Positions 55,101-64,000 of a DNA stretch of 64,000 nt are shown here, in pieces. Position 1 is the first letter of the stretch; each line of letters starts with the position of its first letter. Origin of the DNA: Diplonema japonicum (taxonomy: Eukaryota > Euglenozoa > Diplonemea > Diplonemida > Diplonemidae); NCBI GenBank assembly GCA_964019335.1, contig OZ025664.1:1-64000 (forward strand), in the 5' to 3' direction. Under the pieces are notes generated by a model that did not search any database, was not told the origin of the DNA, and was given only the letters and a program-made list of their open reading frames with translations. Both the position numbers and the translations under genes were made by a program.

Positions 55101-56040
55101 TGTTGGGTATGATGCCCTTGTGGAGTATCAGCAGGTCCCATGACACTTGACAAAGTAAAGAGCCACTTTTTGCAGCTATACCCTCAACCTGCGACCGTAG
55201 GACTTCCTCCGATGCCATCAGTGCGATCAGCTGGTAAGACCAATGGGCTTCTTGCTGACGGACTATTGTCAATTCCAGATTCGATTCTCTGTGCTTGCGC
55301 TCTGTCATCCTGCGAGTCACGTACCCACGCATCATGCGGGTAATGTGTGTCACCGATACATCTTCGGTGGTCTCTCTCTGTCGTGTGCTGCTGATGTGCT
55401 CACGTACCGAAGCCCTGTGCGCCATGTACCCTTTGCGTGCATGGAAGCCCCGGACGACTCGTTGTATGTCGACTGCTGCTGTCGTAGTTTTTGTAGAAAT
55501 CCGCAGCGCCACTCCACCACTTGCTAAGGCAGACCTGCAGAAGGACTGGATGATGTTGGACTTGAAACCTATTTCTAGCCTGTCGCACCATTTTTTCTTC
55601 AAAGCGGCGCGCCATTCCACAGAAGCCTTGGCCCTGCAAAACTGCTGAAGGACGACAGCCAACCGGTCCGTTTCATTTTCATGACTGATGAAGTTTTTGA
55701 TATGGTCACGTACTTTGTGCAAAAGCTTACGGTATTGCACCTTGCTGAGAAGCCCCCTGATAACCTTCTGCAGGTACACAGTATGGTAGTACTGACTGTC
55801 ATGTGAGCTTTGCTGCATGTCTTGCGCGAGGAGAAGAGAGATGTTGCCGTGAGCACGTTCCTTCATTTCAGCCCTTTTCCACACGCTGCCTAAAGTATTG
55901 GCAATGTATGCTTCTGCTTCCCATCGTTCTTCCCTCTCTTCCGCCACGTGAGCTTGTTGCACAAGCTTTTCAATAAGCATTCTGGCCTTCCACCCCCTGA
56001 AAACCTTTTGTATCCTCGCAGAGGCATCTGAAGGCTGCAT
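49142..56040 (-). CDS. Giant 2,277-aa IQ-motif repeat protein
   Basis: Three long frames are one gene after splicing of 51658-51689 (32 nt) and 50587-50619 (33 nt, GTGTGC donor); the sum is a whole number of codons. Exon 1 (about 1,450 aa) starts MQPSDASARIQKVFRGWKAR and holds at least ten near-perfect IQ motifs of the form AAVRIQSPVRGMLAR, plus several degenerate ones. IQ motifs bind calmodulin or similar light chains. Between them lie 40-aa repeats starting DEEEIKRSLLAMASASF. Exon 2 is coiled coil (EKACDAEIANLKRKLEELEV). Exon 3 is a helical domain I do not recognise. Residues about 502-703 and 917-1117 are a recent duplication. A calmodulin-regulated cytoskeletal or flagellar scaffold is the likely role, by inference. 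Confidence 0.82.
52690..54530 (-). repeat. Internal 0.6-kb duplication, period 1,245 nt, within the IQ gene
   Basis: The segments 53935-54530 and 52690-53285 are nearly identical (offset 1,245 nt); I see about three base differences away from the edges. Each encodes four or five IQ motifs plus HDGVRVLEGAEAQGRED. The offset is a multiple of three, so the frame is kept. Confidence 0.88.
53345..53740 (-). repeat. Four tandem 120-nt repeats in the IQ gene
   Basis: Successive units encode DEEEIKRSLLAMASASF followed by VYA(K/R)EQL and ESHKR. The period is about 120 nt (40 aa). The middle copies are the most alike, consistent with recent expansion. Confidence 0.85.
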
Positions 56041-56667
56041 CTGATGACAAATGTTTGTCCTGTTAGGATTGCTTTGTTCGTTACTCGAAACGTCGGGGAA
56101 ATAAAGAAAAAGGGGGAAAGAAAAAAAAAAGGGGTGGTGAGAAAGAAGGGGAAGGACACGCACGCACTCCCTCATGCTCTGCCCACCCCCTCCACCTGCA
56201 AAGCTACGGTGAGTGAAAAGGGCATCCTTTAGCTCAGAAGTGGAAGGAGAAATAGGGCAGAGAACAAGAAAGAGCTGGAGTTGCGTTTTCCTTTTCTTTT
56301 TATCGGGTTTTTAAAGTCATAATTCTCATTCTGCTGTTCCCTTTTTTTATGTTTCATCCAACCTCCAAAGAGGCCGCTATCGGGTGTTCTTCGTGAGTAA
56401 AGAAAGGGTTGTGAATAAGGGGGGGGGAGGAAACTAAAAAGTGGAAGAAAAAATGGAAAAAGGGGGGGTAGGAAAAAGGTAGCGATAGGGAGTGAGGGGT
56501 GTGGGAGGAAATAAAAAAAAAATTCAACGTTCACAAAGAAGTACGTGTCCGTGAGGCTGGCGCACTTGCGTAAAGAGCGAAGCCTCGTGCTTCTGACCGC
56601 ATCCTGCCCACAGTACACTTGTTACGTAAAGGATAATTAAGCTCAAGAACAAAAGACAAAGTCTAGT
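56041..56667. other. Intergenic region, low complexity
   Basis: Contains a pyrimidine-rich tract on the minus strand upstream of the IQ gene with a possible AACAG acceptor near 56065, and several A and G runs. The 129-codon frame at 56229-56618 is Phe/Pro/Leu low complexity and not called. Confidence 0.55.
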
Positions 56668-58331
56668 CTACTCCTCATCGGCTTCGGCTTCGGCTTCGGC
56701 CTCGGCCTCAGCCTCGGCCTTGGCTTTCTCAGCCGCTTTCTGTGATGAACGAATAATGTGACGATTGCCCATTGAGACATACCCTTTCGGCTATCTCCTC
56801 CTCAATAGCCTCCTTTTCGGTTTTCTTGAAGCTCTCCCAGTGCTTCTTCTTTGTGATCAGCTTCTCGATAGTCTCCTTCACCTCATCAGTGTTGGTGGGC
56901 AGCTTCAGGCCCATCTTATCGAAGGCGGTCAGCTTCTCATGGCTGTGGCTCACTTTTTTCGACTTCGTGACAACAGGCTCCTTGGGCTTAGAAGGCTGCT
57001 TGGGCTTCTGTTCCTTCTTCTTTTTGCCACCCATGAGCCAAGCATCGTCATCCTTCTTCATCACGGTGAACCCAGAGGCTACGTTCGCAGTGGGGTCGAA
57101 GGCAGGCTTGGTCTCAGTCTTTCTCTCTTCCCTAGAAGCAAACTGTTATGTATGAAAATTATCAGTGCTGTGCTGTGCTGTGTTGTACATACCGCGATCT
57201 TGGTTTTCAAGTACACGATGAGTGTCTCGCAGCTGTTGATCTCCTCCTCGTGGGGGTTCAGCCTTTTGATGGAGGCAATCTCGAGTTCCTTCTCCTTTGC
57301 TTTCTCGGCCCTCAGTTTGTCCTGTTCGACCTTCTCCTTCCTCCTCCTCTCTCTCTCTGCCTGGCACTTCTTGTCATACTCCACCTGCCATTCCTCGAAC
57401 GCCTGCTTCTTCTTGTCGAAGTTCTTCCTGTTGATGTCTAACTTCTCGTAGCTGTTAGTGATCTTCTGGCTAATCTGTGATGCGTGACACTAGCTGCGTG
57501 CAGCATACCTCGTCCCTCTCCTCCCTTGCCTTCTTTGCCTCACCGGCGTTCGAGAGCTTGCTGATTTCGGTGTTCTTGTCCTCGATCTGCTGAAGGAGCT
57601 CCTTGAACTGGATGGACTTCTCGTCGATCTGCCTCTGGATGGTTTTGGACTTCTGGGCAAAGTCCTCCTCTTCTTTCTGCTGTCCGGTCACCTGTGCTGG
57701 TGTGGTGTGTGGTCTTGCAACATACGCTATTAATCTTGTCGGACATCGAGGAGGCCTTGTCTCTGCTGGCCCGCAGGGCCTTGATTTCCAGCATTACTTT
57801 TTTTTCGCCCTTGATGGATGATACTGCTCCGGTCTCCAGCTTGAATTCCAGGTCCTTGATTTTCTTGTCGACAGCCTCAGGGGTCAGCAGCTCGCCGAGC
57901 TCTTTGTTCAATTTCCTAATCTCACTAACCTCATCACGCGACTTGTTCCTGGCAGCCCTCACCCTGTCCATTGCCGCGTTCCTCTCCCCCCTCAGCGCCC
58001 CAATTTCGTCGCCCAACTCCCTCTTGTCGTCGATGAGCTTCTTCTTCTCGTCCTGCAGAACCTGTCTGGGGTTGTTTTTGCTATTCCGGCTTTCATCAGC
58101 CTTCTTCCTAATCACGTCCAGCTGTTCCTTGTAGCCTTTAATCTGCTCGAAGATCTTGTCAAGATCGGCCTTGTGCGCCTTGAAGTCGGGTCTCTTGGGT
58201 GCCTGCAGAAAAAAGAACGTTTTAATTTATCATTTTTACAAAACGCATACATCAGCTTCGATGGGCACCAGGGGCGCTCTCTTCTTGCGCTCACCCTGCT
58301 GGTTGTTGTTGTCAGACAATTCGATAGGCAT
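56668..58331 (-). CDS. BFR1-like coiled-coil protein (nuclear segregation/mRNP protein)
   Basis: Six exons (introns 58203-58250, 57692-57725, 57475-57508, 57143-57192, 56740-56782; 48, 34, 34, 50 and 43 nt) encode 484 aa. The protein is almost entirely charged coiled coil, beginning MPIELSDNNNQQGERKKRAP and then APKRPDFKAHKADLDKIFEQ. Segments such as RPDFKAHKADLDKI, IRKLNKELGELLTPEAVDKK and LNPHEEEINSCETLIVYLK fit the Bfr1/multi-copy suppressor family, which associates with polysomes and mRNPs at the ER. An (Ala-Glu)n tail ends EADEE. Two consecutive introns are both exactly 34 nt. The family call is by pattern and length; function in this organism is inferred. Confidence 0.78.
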
Positions 58332-58846
58332 ATTGGAAACCCACTACTGAAAGGTACTATGCAGATAATGACGGGGGTTAATAATATAATATTGGGCAAA
58401 AGGGGGGCGTGCTGGTGGCGTCCTGTTAATAACAAAAAGAGGAGGTATCAAGAACAAGGAATGAAGAAATAGGTAACTAATGGTATCGAAGAGAAGGGAC
58501 AGCACCCCTTTGTAGCAGCTCATCGAGGATTCTAAATGGAGCGCTAGTAACTGGTTTAGGGGAAAGTAAAGGCCAGGGTAAGGTACCTGTGCGAAACCTG
58601 ATCCCTTTGGGCACCTGCAAGAGTTGAACAGGGTAAATAATAACAAATACTCAAGACCATGTTAAGGTAAATATAATAAGGCGGGGCGAAGAACAACATC
58701 TTTATTACAGGAACTCCTTGTTGGAAAACCTCAGAAACCAGTTTCTCGATTCTTCCAAGAATAAGAATTCTCAGGCTGTTTTCAAGGTTCGGAACATTTC
58801 AGAGATGAATGTGAAACATTACGTTTGCAAAAAGTATAGGCTGGCG
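58332..58846. other. Intergenic region without recognised features
   Basis: No coding sequence or RNA gene is recognised. On the minus strand an ACAG about 30 nt before the BFR1-like start could serve as its acceptor. Confidence 0.45.
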
Positions 58847-59434
58847 TTAACTAATGTTATTTTGTGCGGAGTGTTCCCTGCGTGTGTTATACCCCCGTGG
58901 GGGAACAGGGCGTTCAATTGCAGACATGGCATCTTTGTGCTGCGAAAATTCATCGAGGTATTCTTGCATTTTTTCCTTCAGGTGTTTATGCTTCTCTTGC
59001 ACATCGCTCATCTTTAGGGCACAGACCAACAACTCTTCGGACAACAAGTCTAGCTGTTCAACCACCGGTAAGACCTTGTGGTACACTGCTTGTTTTTTCA
59101 AAAGAGGCCTTTCCGTCTTGGGATTTACTCCCATTATTGTTTGTGTCTCTAAATCTGCAATTATTTTACGGTGCTCCCGGACCGTACTCACCTTTATGCC
59201 TGCAGCTTTGATGGTTTTGTGCAGGTCCCGTATCTTGTTCTTAATGTCGTACTCACGATCCTTCAGCATTCTGACCTCCGATTGCACGTCGCTCATCATG
59301 TGTCGCAGACTCTTGATTGCATCCCTAAGGTGAGCTGAGACCTCATGCTTCCCATTCATGAATATCTGCCAGCACTCCATGTCGTCCTCGTACTGTCGGT
59401 CCTCTTGCTGGACACGTTTTGGACGCTTGTTCAT
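58847..59434 (-). CDS. Coiled-coil protein, unidentified
   Basis: The 195-aa protein starts MNKRPKRVQQEDRQYEDD and is mostly helical with heptad-like spacing (LRHMMSDVQSEVRMLKD, LLSEELLVCALKMSDV). The C-terminus is short and polar. The frame is open further upstream, but a CCTCAG acceptor lies between, so ATG 59434 is chosen. A three-codon upstream frame (MQT) sits just before it. Basal body or axoneme coiled-coil proteins look like this, but nothing identifies the family. Confidence 0.65.
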   Translation of the reverse strand: MNKRPKRVQQEDRQYEDDMECWQIFMNGKHEVSAHLRDAIKSLRHMMSDVQSEVRMLKDREYDIKNKIRDLHKTIKAAGIKVSTVREHRKIIADLETQTIMGVNPKTERPLLKKQAVYHKVLPVVEQLDLLSEELLVCALKMSDVQEKHKHLKEKMQEYLDEFSQHKDAMSAIERPVPPRGYNTRREHSAQNNIS

Positions 59435-59560
59435 GTTTGCATGACACTTGTTCTGTTCTGAGGTATTATGCAGTAAGCAGGTTGTGCAAAACAAGACAGA
59501 AAACACATCACAGCACTAGTATCTATTGTTGGGGGTGTTTATAAGTGGCCGCACGCAGCC

Positions 59561-60298
59561 TCAGACACCGCTTTCCATCTGTTCCTTTGCGTCCAGCAGG
59601 TTCACAGCGTCGGTAAAGGCGACATGCTCAAAGCGCTCTTTATCTTTCTTACTGATGTAGCAGAAACCCCCTACAATGCACAGCACAAGCAGCAGCACCA
59701 AGCAGCATATACCCACAACCAGTAGAACAGTGTCAAGGCCATCGGAAGAAGACGAGGCAGTGCATGAGATCGTGTAGTTCGTAGTTGTCACCGGGGGTGC
59801 ATCTGCTTCCACGGTGTAAGTAACAGGGAGCAGTACATCCAACGGAATAGCCGATGTAAAAGCACAGAAGCTAGACGGGGGACTCGCCTGTAGCTGGACA
59901 AAGCTAGAATGTGTTACGTTGCGCTGAATAGCCCACATCCCACTGTTAAAGGCAAGTTGCAACCCCACAACGTCATTTGCAGTAGCGAATTGCAGCAGTC
60001 TGAACCCATTGTCTCCATCAGCTACCGTTATTTCCAAGCAAGTTCTCACAGTGCCCCCCTCACCGACTTCAAGGAGCAGCTTGTCTGTCTCCAAGCCTAG
60101 CTCCTGCTGCGAACAACTGCTATCAGTTTGGTAACCAATCGTCTCCGTCGGCGAGACCACTTGCTTCCTTTCTTGCGTCAGACTCTCAGTTTCTGTCAAA
60201 GTAAAGGTCAGCGTGGGTGTTACACCCACCGCCGTTTGTATCAGGAAGACCGCGAAAACGAACGCGCCTTGCATGGGCATCAGTGTTGTGTGGCACAT
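59561..60298 (-). CDS. Type I membrane protein, unidentified
   Basis: The 245-aa protein has an N-terminal signal peptide (GAFVFAVFLIQTAVGV), a Thr/Glu-rich lumenal domain with four to five Cys and N-glycosylation sites (NVT, NYT), then one membrane helix (TVLLVVGICCLVLLLVLCIV) and a cytoplasmic tail of about 40 residues. Three Met codons (1, 7, 9) could start translation. I see no known domain. Sorting receptor or surface protein are options without evidence for either. Confidence 0.72.
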   Translation of the reverse strand: MCHTTLMPMQGAFVFAVFLIQTAVGVTPTLTFTLTETESLTQERKQVVSPTETIGYQTDSSCSQQELGLETDKLLLEVGEGGTVRTCLEITVADGDNGFRLLQFATANDVVGLQLAFNSGMWAIQRNVTHSSFVQLQASPPSSFCAFTSAIPLDVLLPVTYTVEADAPPVTTTNYTISCTASSSSDGLDTVLLVVGICCLVLLLVLCIVGGFCYISKKDKERFEHVAFTDAVNLLDAKEQMESGV

Positions 60299-60746
60299 AG
60301 TTGTGTATTCTTATTTCACCCACATTTATTTGTGCCTAAAATATGACTTACAGTCAGCATTGTAATCTCAATAATGCAAACATACAAAGGAGGAAGCACT
60401 ACAAAGAAGGGGGGAACTTGGGGCAACTATTGAAGTGAACAAGACAACTAAAAGGGAAGGAGAGAAAACTAAACAGAAGGTGTCATCGACACTGGAAGAG
60501 TGCAGCCACCTTTACTAACGGTACCCGACCGCTCGTTTTTGCATTTGAAACCCGGTAATTGTAGACTCGTACTTCTGTGTCTTATTTCCACATTCGGTGG
60601 ATAAATCAGCTGAAGTCCAAGGAGGAAGGGCAGAGATAAAAGGTGAGAGGCTTACAGCAACGAGTTCTTTATACCCGACTTCTTATTTATAATATTCGAT
60701 ATGTCAATGCAATGGTTTACGGCTGATTGCAGGGTTTACGTTCATT
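60299..60746. other. Intergenic region without recognised features
   Basis: About 450 nt of mixed composition between the membrane protein gene and copy 2 of the EF-hand/PDZ-like gene. No similarity to the sequence downstream of copy 1 is seen. Confidence 0.5.
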
Positions 60747-63294
60747 TCATTCACTCAACAGTGCGAGGGCTTTTCCGATGGCCCAGGAACAGAATGTCGG
60801 AAGGGGAACTCTCTCGAGACCGCCGGAGGCTTCCTTGAGGAGGAGGACGGAGTCGGGGGGGGTGCGGAGGCCCCAGGACTTGAGGAGGGGCTCGATGAGC
60901 TTCACGTCTGGAACGTCGAGGGGGGCGCACTCCGACCCGAGGGTCTGGTAGATCTGGAAGTGCATTCGAAGAGACTCGAGGAGGTAGCGGAAGGCCTTTC
61001 GGGTCACCGGAGCCCCGAGGGGGGTGCCCAGGTGGGTCACAACAAGGCGGTGCGCCGATGCGATCGCTGTCGCCGCCGTCGGTGTCAGCACGCTGCATTC
61101 GAAGTCCAAGACGTCTAGAAGCCCCTGTATCACGTCGTGCGGGGACAGCTGCCCCTGCCCCGCGGTGTCCAACCGGTTGAACAGGTTCCGCCGCTCCATC
61201 CGCGCCACCACAGAGCACCCTGTCGGAACGAACCCCGCGTACCTCTCCCACTCCCGCGCGTCCTCCGCCGCCAAAAAGTCTCCGCCCAAGAGTGCGAGTT
61301 GCTCCTGTTCCTCCCGTCGCTGCTGTCTCCGGTCCTTCCGGTGTGTCGGAGAGACCCTCACCGCAGGGTTCATCTGCCTGAAGACGGGTGGGGGGGTCAC
61401 CGCCCTCCTCCTCCCCACGGATACGGGGCTCCTCGACACCGACGAGGCCCTCCCCACAGAGCTGCACCTCGATGCCGACCGCACCGTCGTCGTTGTGACC
61501 ACCGTTGTTCTTGTGCCCCTCCTCGGGGTTGTCGTCGAAGCCGTTGTCGTCGCCGCCGACCTGCTCGACCGCACAGAGTTTGACCTCCCGAAGCTGTCGT
61601 TTCCTGTTCCTCCTCGTCTCCCGTTGCTGCTGGTGCTCCTGCTCCTCCTCCCCCTCGGAGAAGAGAGAACGTTCTCATCGAAAGCGGTCTCCAACCCTTG
61701 CCGTACCGCCCAGTTCGAGAGCTGCACGAGGTCGACGACTGAACCCGAACCCGATCCATTGGACACGTTCCCTGCTGCCTCCGCCAGAGCTTGGGCAGGG
61801 TTCACCACCCCGGACCTCCAGGCGATGAGAAGGGGGACCAGCCGCTGACAGCCCGCGTTGCCGATCTTCGTCGCCCCGTTCGCCCCGAACACCGAGAAGA
61901 TTGCGAACTGTCTTCGAAGGGTCTCCAGAAAAACCCGGAACTTCCGGAGGTCCAACGACCCGCTCCCTGCAGGGCACACCACCTTGTACGCTCCCTCCAC
62001 GCACCACAGGGGAGCGTGGTGCACCCCCCCCAAGAGCTCCAAGAATCTGTTCTCCGTTGCGAGGTCCGCCAGTTGCACCCGCTTCTCGTCAGACGTGTCC
62101 AGTTGTCGGAAGAGCTTCCGTCGCTTGATCTTGTGTGCAGGTGCATTCGACACAGGGAGGTCCTTTGCGATGTCTGACCACGAGCGAACCTTTGGGATCA
62201 GTGTTTCTTCTCCTCCTTGTTCTTGTTGTTGTTCTTGTTGTTCTTGTTGTTGTTGGTGGTACTGTTGTCTCTGGGGAGATGGAGAAAAGGAAGAAGAAGA
62301 AGGAGAAGGGGAAGGGGAACGAGAAGGAGAACGAGAAGAAAAGGTCCTTCCAAGGTAACCGCCCGTCTTCGCAAGCATCTCCTCCTCTCTCTCCTTCTGC
62401 TCTTCTTCCTCTAGCTTCCTCACCTCTTCCTCGTCTGGAGGTGTGTCCAGGGTAACCGATCCCTTCACGTTTCTCCGCATGAACCCCACCTCTATGAACC
62501 GGTTCCCTGCTGCTGCTCCGTACAAAGCCTCTGGAAGGTCCACCACTAGAATCTGCTGCGTGTTCACGTTCTTCACCCACACGAGCTTGTCCCCTAAAGC
62601 AAGCCCCGACACCTCTGCTGGCTTCCCTGGTTCGACGCGGGTCACTGTCATGTCTGCTGAAATCCCCAATCCGAGAGATGCGGGGGTCACTGCGGGTTCC
62701 CTTTTCTTCTTCTTCTTCTTCTTCCTCTTCCTCTTCTCGTCTTCTTCTTTTCCTCCACCACTGCAGTCGTCCTCATCGTCCCCAGGAGATCCCCGCAGTA
62801 CCACAGGAGACGGGGTGAAGAACTCCTCCGCCTCGTCCAACCGCAGCCCCTTGTGGTCCGTCGTCCAACGCTCCTCCTCTGCGTTCCACACAACCCACGA
62901 CCCCATCTCGTGCGGGAGCTTCTTGTTCTCGTGGCACTGCGCGCTCATCGCGACCCGCCGCCCCGTGAACGGGCTGTCCACTCCGACGGCGATCGCCCAG
63001 TGGCCCTCCTCGCCCCCTCTCAAAAGGTTGTACACCCGCCGCGTCCCCATCGCCCACACAGGCTTCCCGTTCACACGACGCCTCCCCGCGTACAGCACCT
63101 CGTACGTCCCCTCGATCTGAGGCTTCTCCTCGCACGTCACTGTTATCCGAGGCCACTCCTCTCCCCCGCTTGCTTGCTCCGTCGGCGTCTGTGTGTGGGG
63201 TGGTGTGTGTGGTGTGTTTCCTTTTGTTGATCCTTCATACCGTTGGCATTTCCCCCACACTCCCGCTGTCCTCACGCTCCACCGAGTCTCCCAT
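60747..63294 (-). CDS. EF-hand/PDZ-like protein, copy 2
   Basis: The gene has the same two-exon structure as copy 1, with a 52-nt intron at 63189-63240, and encodes 831 aa. It differs from copy 1 by a synonymous change at 60789 and by three extra codons after Met-Gly (MGDSVERED against MGERED). The intron is retained and identical. Domains are as in copy 1: protist-type N-domain, Lys run, PDZ-like segment, and two EF-hand-like halves. Similarity starts at the AACAG acceptor just before the ATG and ends nine nucleotides after the stop codon; flanks on both sides are unrelated. Confidence 0.82.
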
Positions 63295-64000
63295 TTTCCT
63301 TCCTGTTCTGATGTGCGTCAAAAAGCAATGGTTACTAACAATGAAAGTGGTGGAAACTGACAGGTCAAAGCCCGTATGAGGGAGTAAAAGGATAGATTAG
63401 CACATGGTGTTGTGGCTGCAAACAGCTCTTGTAGAAGGTGCAGAATGTGGGAGGAGGATGAGTAATTCTTGGCGCAACCAAACAGATTGTTGGGGGAGAG
63501 CCATGACGCGTGGTTTTTGGACCGGCATACTCTTCAGATTTGGCCTAAAAGGACGGGGGGGGGGGGGGGGGGGAACTATTTATCTAATTAGAACCAGATA
63601 CTCAGATTTTCACACTATCATGCATAACGAGTGTCGATAGTTCAGCGTGAAACCTGACATCTGATTTAACGTGGATACTATACTTTATTTAATTGGGTAT
63701 CGCACTTAAGGTGAAATGACAGGGGACGCAGCATATAAGGTTGGAACTGAATCCGAATCGTACGTCTCATTGATTACCTTGTATCCCGGATGCCGAAATT
63801 ACCAGGATCTCCAGTAATGCCTTAAGTGAAATGAAATCCCGATTAAATAAAAAAAGATTAAATTGTTTGTTATAAAACAAGAAGGCAGAGGCCAGTATCG
63901 TAGTTAAAGAAACATCGGCTTCGCCTACAGTTGAATGTTGTGTTGTTCAGAGACCGGTACAGGGACTGCAGGAAGATTTCCGCGCAGTCTGGACCTGACC
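63295..64000. other. Terminal intergenic region
   Basis: Holds poly-G at about 63556-63573. Several short direct similarities around 63600-63840 (such as TTAAGTGAAATGA and TTAAGGTGAAATGA) are noted. No gene is recognised up to the window end. Confidence 0.5.

Noticed and set aside
49142..56175. Three separate genes of 1,506, 349 and 487 aa
   Set aside because: Stops and starts overlap or nearly touch at 51655-51658 and 50605-50609, and GT-AG introns there restore a single frame.
56229..56618. 129-codon minus frame
   Set aside because: Phe/Leu/Pro low complexity from pyrimidine tracts upstream of a gene start.

Overview
This window looks like nuclear DNA of a flagellate protist in or near the Euglenozoa, with a diplonemid as my best guess. 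I cannot name the species. Every credible gene and all four tRNAs lie on the minus strand over 64 kb, as in the unidirectional (polycistronic) gene arrays of euglenozoans. Most starts are preceded by a pyrimidine tract and an AG that would serve as a spliced-leader acceptor. Unlike typical kinetoplastids, many genes also carry conventional GT-AG introns. These are extremely short (mostly 30-60 nt) and share a GTATG donor and usually an (A/C)ACAG acceptor. TAA, TAG and TGA are all used as stops. Long homopolymers and microsatellites fill the intergenic DNA.

Layout from the left edge, all on the minus strand: a secreted tyrosinase cut by the window start; an unidentified 987-aa protein; mitochondrial ribosomal protein uS17; tRNA-Lys; a purple acid phosphatase; a pyrimidine 5'-nucleotidase; a small tail-anchored protein; eIF3c; the Grc3/Nol9 polynucleotide kinase; a tRNA-Pro/Thr/Lys cluster; a Tudor-like protein; and CSN5. 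A 2.3-kb gene-poor block with a foldback repeat follows. Then come an internally duplicated protein with a degenerate MazG/dCTPase-like domain, a 2,674-aa protein with about nine PH/TH1-like repeats, a voltage-gated K+ channel, a type II thioesterase and an EF-hand/PDZ-like protein. A 2.75-kb gap with a MITE-like element precedes an ankyrin-MAPKKK, NOP56, a small conserved-looking protein, a degenerate SP-RING protein, an ABCG half-transporter, a 2,277-aa IQ-motif protein, a BFR1-like protein, a coiled-coil protein and a type I membrane protein. The last gene is a second, almost identical copy of the EF-hand/PDZ-like gene, 25.7 kb from the first.

The neighbours do not form a pathway. Housekeeping genes (eIF3c, Grc3, NOP56, CSN5, uS17m, BFR1) sit beside lineage-specific giants, as expected for arrays read through and resolved by trans-splicing. 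The most interesting material is the two giant repeat proteins whose reading frames only join after removal of tiny introns, the ORF-bounded near-perfect gene duplication, the SP-RING that lacks zinc ligands, the degenerate MazG-like protein with a duplicated module, and two tRNA-Lys genes with C at position 33.
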